From NCBI GenBank assembly GCA_021158865.1, contig JAGGSX010000103.1, positions 1-8,276 of the forward strand: a stretch of 8,276 nt of DNA, in the 5' to 3' direction. The translations under genes were made by a program, and so were the position numbers. Below, piece after piece: positions 5,751 through 8,276 of the stretch. The notes under the pieces are model-generated. The model worked only from the letters and a program-made list of their open reading frames with translations, did not search any database and had not been told where the DNA came from. Positions within the stretch are counted from its first letter, which is position 1, and each line of letters starts with the position of its first letter. The stretch comes from Thermoplasmata archaeon (GTDB lineage: Archaea; Thermoplasmatota; E2; UBA202; JdFR-43).

Positions 5751-6497
5751 CTACCTTAAATTTCTTATCCTTCCAAGATTTGTTCCATTAAGAAGATAAA
5801 TAAAAGAATTATCGGCATCAATCATCGAAAAAATAGCCCCTCCAATTTTTTCCATGTTCACCGCCACGCCGCCCGTCAGCGGGTTGAAAGCAGGCATTAT
5901 TATGAATTCCATATTTTTGTTGGCATCTTTATATTTTTTTAGAATCTCTTTTTTAAAATTCCCTCTAACCCAACATGGCTGGATATATGAATAACCAACT
6001 TTTGTTCTTATCCTCACATGAGGATGAATGTGCCCCATTATAAGTAAATCATTTTTCATTACAGCTGGAGATGGCCATGCATGTCCATGAGCAAGAGAAA
6101 TATTACCAATAGAAATGCCCCTTGTCCCAAATATTTTTGCTCTTTTGCTTTTCAATTGCCCATCATGATTTCCCTTTATTATCCATAATTCTACAATTTC
6201 AGCCAATTTTTTTATAAAATATCTCACTTCTTTTTTTTCTTTTTTGACAGCCTCTTCATATTCTTTTCCCGATGAAAAAATTGCGTGTTTTAAATCACCC
6301 AATATTATCATCCGTCTTGCTTTCTTTTTTTTAATGATGGAAATACATCTCTCAAGCATTTTTTCAGTTTGAGAACCTATATTTACACCCTGCAATGAAT
6401 ATTCATATTCTATTCCAATGTGCAAATCCGCTATGATAATTGTTTTTTCTTTTTCAATGAACAATGCTCTTTCTCCGTATACTGGATATAAATTCAT
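5751..6497 (-). CDS. Archaeal SbcD/Mre11-related metallophosphoesterase (COG1407 type)
   Basis: The 248-residue protein has the dimetal motifs of the Mre11-like branch of calcineurin phosphoesterases: ADLHIG (D24, H26), LGDLKH (D68, H71), KGNHD (N110, H111), HGH (137-139) and MGHIHP (H156, H158). Length and the opening 'ALFIEKEKTIIIADLHIG' fit the archaeal family of putative phosphoesterases related to SbcD, often annotated as ICC-like. Members are thought to act on nucleic acid or nucleotides and are often encoded near Lhr helicases or DNA ligases, but no such partner is visible here. The C-terminal part (about 195-248) is a cap region with a GG-rich segment (NPLTGGVAVN). The ATG overlaps the preceding stop as ATGA without a ribosome site of its own. 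It belongs to a different branch from the phosphoesterase at 2461. Confidence 0.9.
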   Translation of the reverse strand: MNLYPVYGERALFIEKEKTIIIADLHIGIEYEYSLQGVNIGSQTEKMLERCISIIKKKKARRMIILGDLKHAIFSSGKEYEEAVKKEKKEVRYFIKKLAEIVELWIIKGNHDGQLKSKRAKIFGTRGISIGNISLAHGHAWPSPAVMKNDLLIMGHIHPHVRIRTKVGYSYIQPCWVRGNFKKEILKKYKDANKNMEFIIMPAFNPLTGGVAVNMEKIGGAIFSMIDADNSFIYLLNGTNLGRIRNLR

Positions 6498-7603
6498 ATA
6501 AATCTAAATAAAGGATAAAATATCAGATTTAAAATTGATGAAAGCATAGATATGCCAAGCCATATTCCGAAGGAAAATCCAAGGCTTCTTCCAATTGCTT
6601 TACCAAGATTTATAAACCCAAATAAATCAAAAATGGAGGACACAATTAACTTTATTGGAAATGCAATTATACCAATGAATACTAAATAAGGAACTATTAT
6701 AAAAGAAAGATAAATTATATTCTGTAAATTTATTTCATTTATTAATTGGAAAACATCCTTACCGAAAATTATATTCGCTTGATTAATCCATATAAAGAAG
6801 GTTATTGCAAGAAATAGAATGGCAAGAATAAAAGATAAACCATAAAATTTTTTATCGAATTCAAGAAATTTCCCTCCTTTTAAAAAAAGTGAGATTATAA
6901 ACAATATTATTGCTATACTCCATAAAAAAATTATTTTTGAGGGGATATAAAATATTTTATCTTCATTTTCATAAAATTTTTTATTATTAAAAATTAGATA
7001 TGTTTTCCCAGAAAATTTGTTTGCATGATAGTTTCCATCTCCTCTAAAAATAAGATTACTGAAATTAACAACGCTTCCATCTATGCTTCCATTTCCATGC
7101 TCAATATAAAATATTTTATCCAAAGCAAATGGTAACAACGCAAGCTTATCAAAATTTTTATCCAATTTTTCTTCGCTTTTCATAAAAGATAGATTACCAT
7201 TGGAAATATTCATATCAATGCTTCCATTCATAATTAAATCAAATTTTCCATAGCTTTTATTTCCATCTATATTCAAATAACCCGTTCCGTTCAAAATAAC
7301 TTTTTTAAATTCGGCAGAATTATTTGAATAGAATGCAGAAGGAATGTAAAAATGAAAATGCCCTTCCAGTTTAGCAACATTTCCATTAAACTTATTTCCG
7401 TTAATTTGGATGGTAAAATTATCTGCATATAGAACTATACTTCCATTTCCTTCAATTCCTCCATAAAAATTTATGTTATCTTCACAAACTATATTATATT
7501 CATGAGCCATATCAATTCCATTTGGAAATATACTTACAAAGATGGAGAAGAATATTATGGAGAATATTGCAGAAAGAAAAGTTATTGAAGATGATTTTTG
7601 CAT
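6494..7603 (-). CDS. Membrane protein with a sequon-rich extracellular beta domain and a C-terminal membrane bundle
   Basis: I do not recognise the family. From the ATG at 7603 the product has 369 residues. One N-terminal membrane segment or signal anchor (about residues 8-26) is followed by about 190 external residues rich in beta-forming and Asn/Gly/Ser residues. At least four hydrophobic helices follow, at about 223-242, 253-274, 293-319 and 340-363. The external part holds ten N-x-S/T sequons within about 130 residues, including the repeated unit NGSI/NGTG at four places, so it could be a heavily N-glycosylated surface domain. An in-frame TTG at 7612 would add three residues, but the ATG is the better start, with GGTTGAT a few bases upstream as a weak ribosome site. 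It overlaps the phosphoesterase gene by ATGA. A sensor, protease-like or envelope role cannot be decided. Confidence 0.8.
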   Translation of the reverse strand: MQKSSSITFLSAIFSIIFFSIFVSIFPNGIDMAHEYNIVCEDNINFYGGIEGNGSIVLYADNFTIQINGNKFNGNVAKLEGHFHFYIPSAFYSNNSAEFKKVILNGTGYLNIDGNKSYGKFDLIMNGSIDMNISNGNLSFMKSEEKLDKNFDKLALLPFALDKIFYIEHGNGSIDGSVVNFSNLIFRGDGNYHANKFSGKTYLIFNNKKFYENEDKIFYIPSKIIFLWSIAIILFIISLFLKGGKFLEFDKKFYGLSFILAILFLAITFFIWINQANIIFGKDVFQLINEINLQNIIYLSFIIVPYLVFIGIIAFPIKLIVSSIFDLFGFINLGKAIGRSLGFSFGIWLGISMLSSILNLIFYPLFRFI

Positions 7604-7614
7604 ATAAATCAACC

Positions 7615-7646
7615 AGCTGCTTTATAAAAATTTTTTTAATTCAGCT
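7615..7646 (-). promoter_or_regulatory. Imperfect 32-bp dyad spanning a TATA-like box before the membrane-protein operon
   Basis: AGCTG at 7615-7619 pairs with CAGCT at 7642-7646, and the arms continue inward with 13 of 16 positions complementary. The interior is an A-run/T-run junction. It contains TTTATAAA (7621-7628), a TATA-like element reading toward the ATG at 7603. The centre-to-ATG distance of about 21-22 bases is slightly short for standard archaeal spacing, so promoter function is uncertain. As RNA it could instead form a hairpin in the gap between the two genes. Confidence 0.35.
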
Positions 7647-7648
7647 TA

Positions 7649-8276
7649 TCATATTTCTTCCCACTCTTTTAATATTGACTGCCATTTAAAACTCCTTATT
7701 TCATTTATATCTTCCAATAATCTTACTATCCTTTCATATCCTTTACCCAGAGTCCTTATTCTTGCTTTAGCAATTATATCATAGCTTCCTGCCACTGCTG
7801 CAACATTTGTTATTCCTTTTATCTTCCATATTTTTTCTAAAAGCTCTTCCACTTTGTATCCACTCCTCGCATTTATGAATATGTATCCTTTAACTTCTGT
7901 AAGAGCAAATGAAATAACCCCCATAACAACCAAAGACATTCCAATTATTTTTATCAAAGCATGGAGAGGCGATTCAAATACAACAATTTTTATCACATGG
8001 GAAAGAACGAGAGAGAAAGGAATGACAAATATTATTTTTGAAGATGTAACAGCCTGCGTTACGCTTGCTTTTCCTAAGCCAAGAGCTCTTATATATAATA
8101 TGTATGAAAAGAAGGTCACCCCCATTGAGAAGAATAACCAATCCCAATAATGAATTGCTTTAATTGATTGAATTAAATAATTTGTCTTCGTAAAAATATC
8201 AAGGAATTCTATCAAAATTAGCGTAAAAACAGTCGTAAAAATAAGATTCCAGAATCTTATATTTATCGAATCATTA
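7649..8276 (-). CDS. DMT/EamA-like membrane protein fused to a C-terminal Lrp-type ligand-binding (RAM) domain, 5' end outside the window
   Basis: The frame is open to the right edge, giving 208 visible residues; the N-terminus is missing. A TTG at 8215 is only an internal Leu codon, because the hydrophobic sequence upstream of it (IRFWNLIFTTVFTL) reads on as the preceding membrane helix. Visible membrane helices lie at about residues 8-24, 46-66, 78-96 and 105-124, and the sequence resembles the second half of a drug/metabolite transporter (EamA) protein. From about residue 129 (KGYIFINARSGYKVEELLEKI) the protein changes to a soluble alpha/beta domain of about 77 residues. This domain has the AGSYDIIAKAR core and LEDINEI end of the Lrp/AsnC ligand-binding fold, with no helix-turn-helix. 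The likely meaning is a transporter or membrane sensor carrying a cytoplasmic amino-acid-binding regulator. The stop lies 45 bases before the next gene on the same strand. Confidence 0.8.
   Translation of the reverse strand, partial: NDSINIRFWNLIFTTVFTLILIEFLDIFTKTNYLIQSIKAIHYWDWLFFSMGVTFFSYILYIRALGLGKASVTQAVTSSKIIFVIPFSLVLSHVIKIVVFESPLHALIKIIGMSLVVMGVISFALTEVKGYIFINARSGYKVEELLEKIWKIKGITNVAAVAGSYDIIAKARIRTLGKGYERIVRLLEDINEIRSFKWQSILKEWEEI

Noticed and set aside
5478..5799. Two overlapping plus-strand frames opposite the serA start
   Set aside because: Both lie antisense to the conserved N-terminal part of serA and resemble no protein family.
6229..6245. Programmed frameshift at the T-run (A-run in the mRNA) in the SbcD-like phosphoesterase
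   Set aside because: The frame continues with family motifs on both sides of the lysine-rich stretch; it is an ordinary charged helix in an AT-rich gene.
7604..7612. TTG at 7612 as the start of the sequon-rich membrane protein
   Set aside because: An ATG three codons later is a stronger start codon and leaves the weak GGTTGAT site at a usable distance.
8213..8215. TTG at 8215 as the true start of the membrane/RAM protein
   Set aside because: Upstream codons continue in frame to the window edge and encode another hydrophobic helix expected in an EamA-type protein, so the gene is partial.
1..8276. tRNA, rRNA, CRISPR array, insertion sequence or riboswitch
   Set aside because: No cloverleaf, regularly spaced direct repeats, transposase-like protein or recognisable aptamer was found; intergenic gaps other than the first 164 bases are all under about 60 bases.

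Overview
This AT-rich window (roughly one third G+C by eye) looks archaeal, most likely euryarchaeal in the broad sense. Two proteins point there strongly. One is a class V fructose-1,6-bisphosphate aldolase/phosphatase. The other is a full-length archaeosine synthase (ArcS) with its signature motif and a C-terminal PUA domain, an archaeal tRNA-modification enzyme. Other features agree: AGA/AGG arginine and ATA isoleucine codons dominate, internal operon genes carry Shine-Dalgarno sites of the GGTGA type, and fbp has a TATA-like box about 25 bases before its start with no ribosome binding site, as for a leaderless mRNA. The precise lineage cannot be read from this window.

Layout, left to right. 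Positions 1-79 may hold the last codons of a plus-strand gene. fbp (165-1274, +) follows, and its stop codon overlaps that of a minus-strand remnant of an NAD-dependent sugar epimerase (1271-1654). Three bases beyond the remnant's first Met, a GNAT acetyltransferase lacking its N-terminal third begins on the plus strand (1658-1948). Both genes have lost their 5' ends at the same point, so this looks like a deletion scar. Next is a compact plus-strand cassette (2005-3018): a ribbon-helix-helix protein, a small protein of unknown function starting at TTG, and a metallophosphoesterase, with 4-base spacing or ATGA overlap between genes.

The right half is a minus-strand gene run converging on that cassette. 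Read 5' to 3' on the minus strand, it holds: a partial DMT/EamA-type membrane protein fused in frame to an Lrp-type (RAM) amino-acid-sensing domain (8276-7649); a 45-base gap with an imperfect 32-bp dyad and a TATA-like box; a membrane protein with a sequon-rich external domain (7603-6494); an SbcD/Mre11-related archaeal phosphoesterase (6497-5751); a short D-3-phosphoglycerate dehydrogenase (5726-4785); and ArcS (4788-3052). The last four genes are linked by ATGA overlaps or a 24-base gap and are very probably one operon.

The functions do not form one obvious pathway. fbp supplies gluconeogenic sugar phosphate. The dehydrogenase would draw 3-phosphoglycerate toward serine. ArcS adds lysine to preQ0-tRNA. 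The DMT-RAM fusion looks like a transporter with a built-in amino-acid sensor. The most unusual items are that fusion, the shared truncation point at about 1655, and the uncharacterised RHH/small protein/phosphoesterase cassette.
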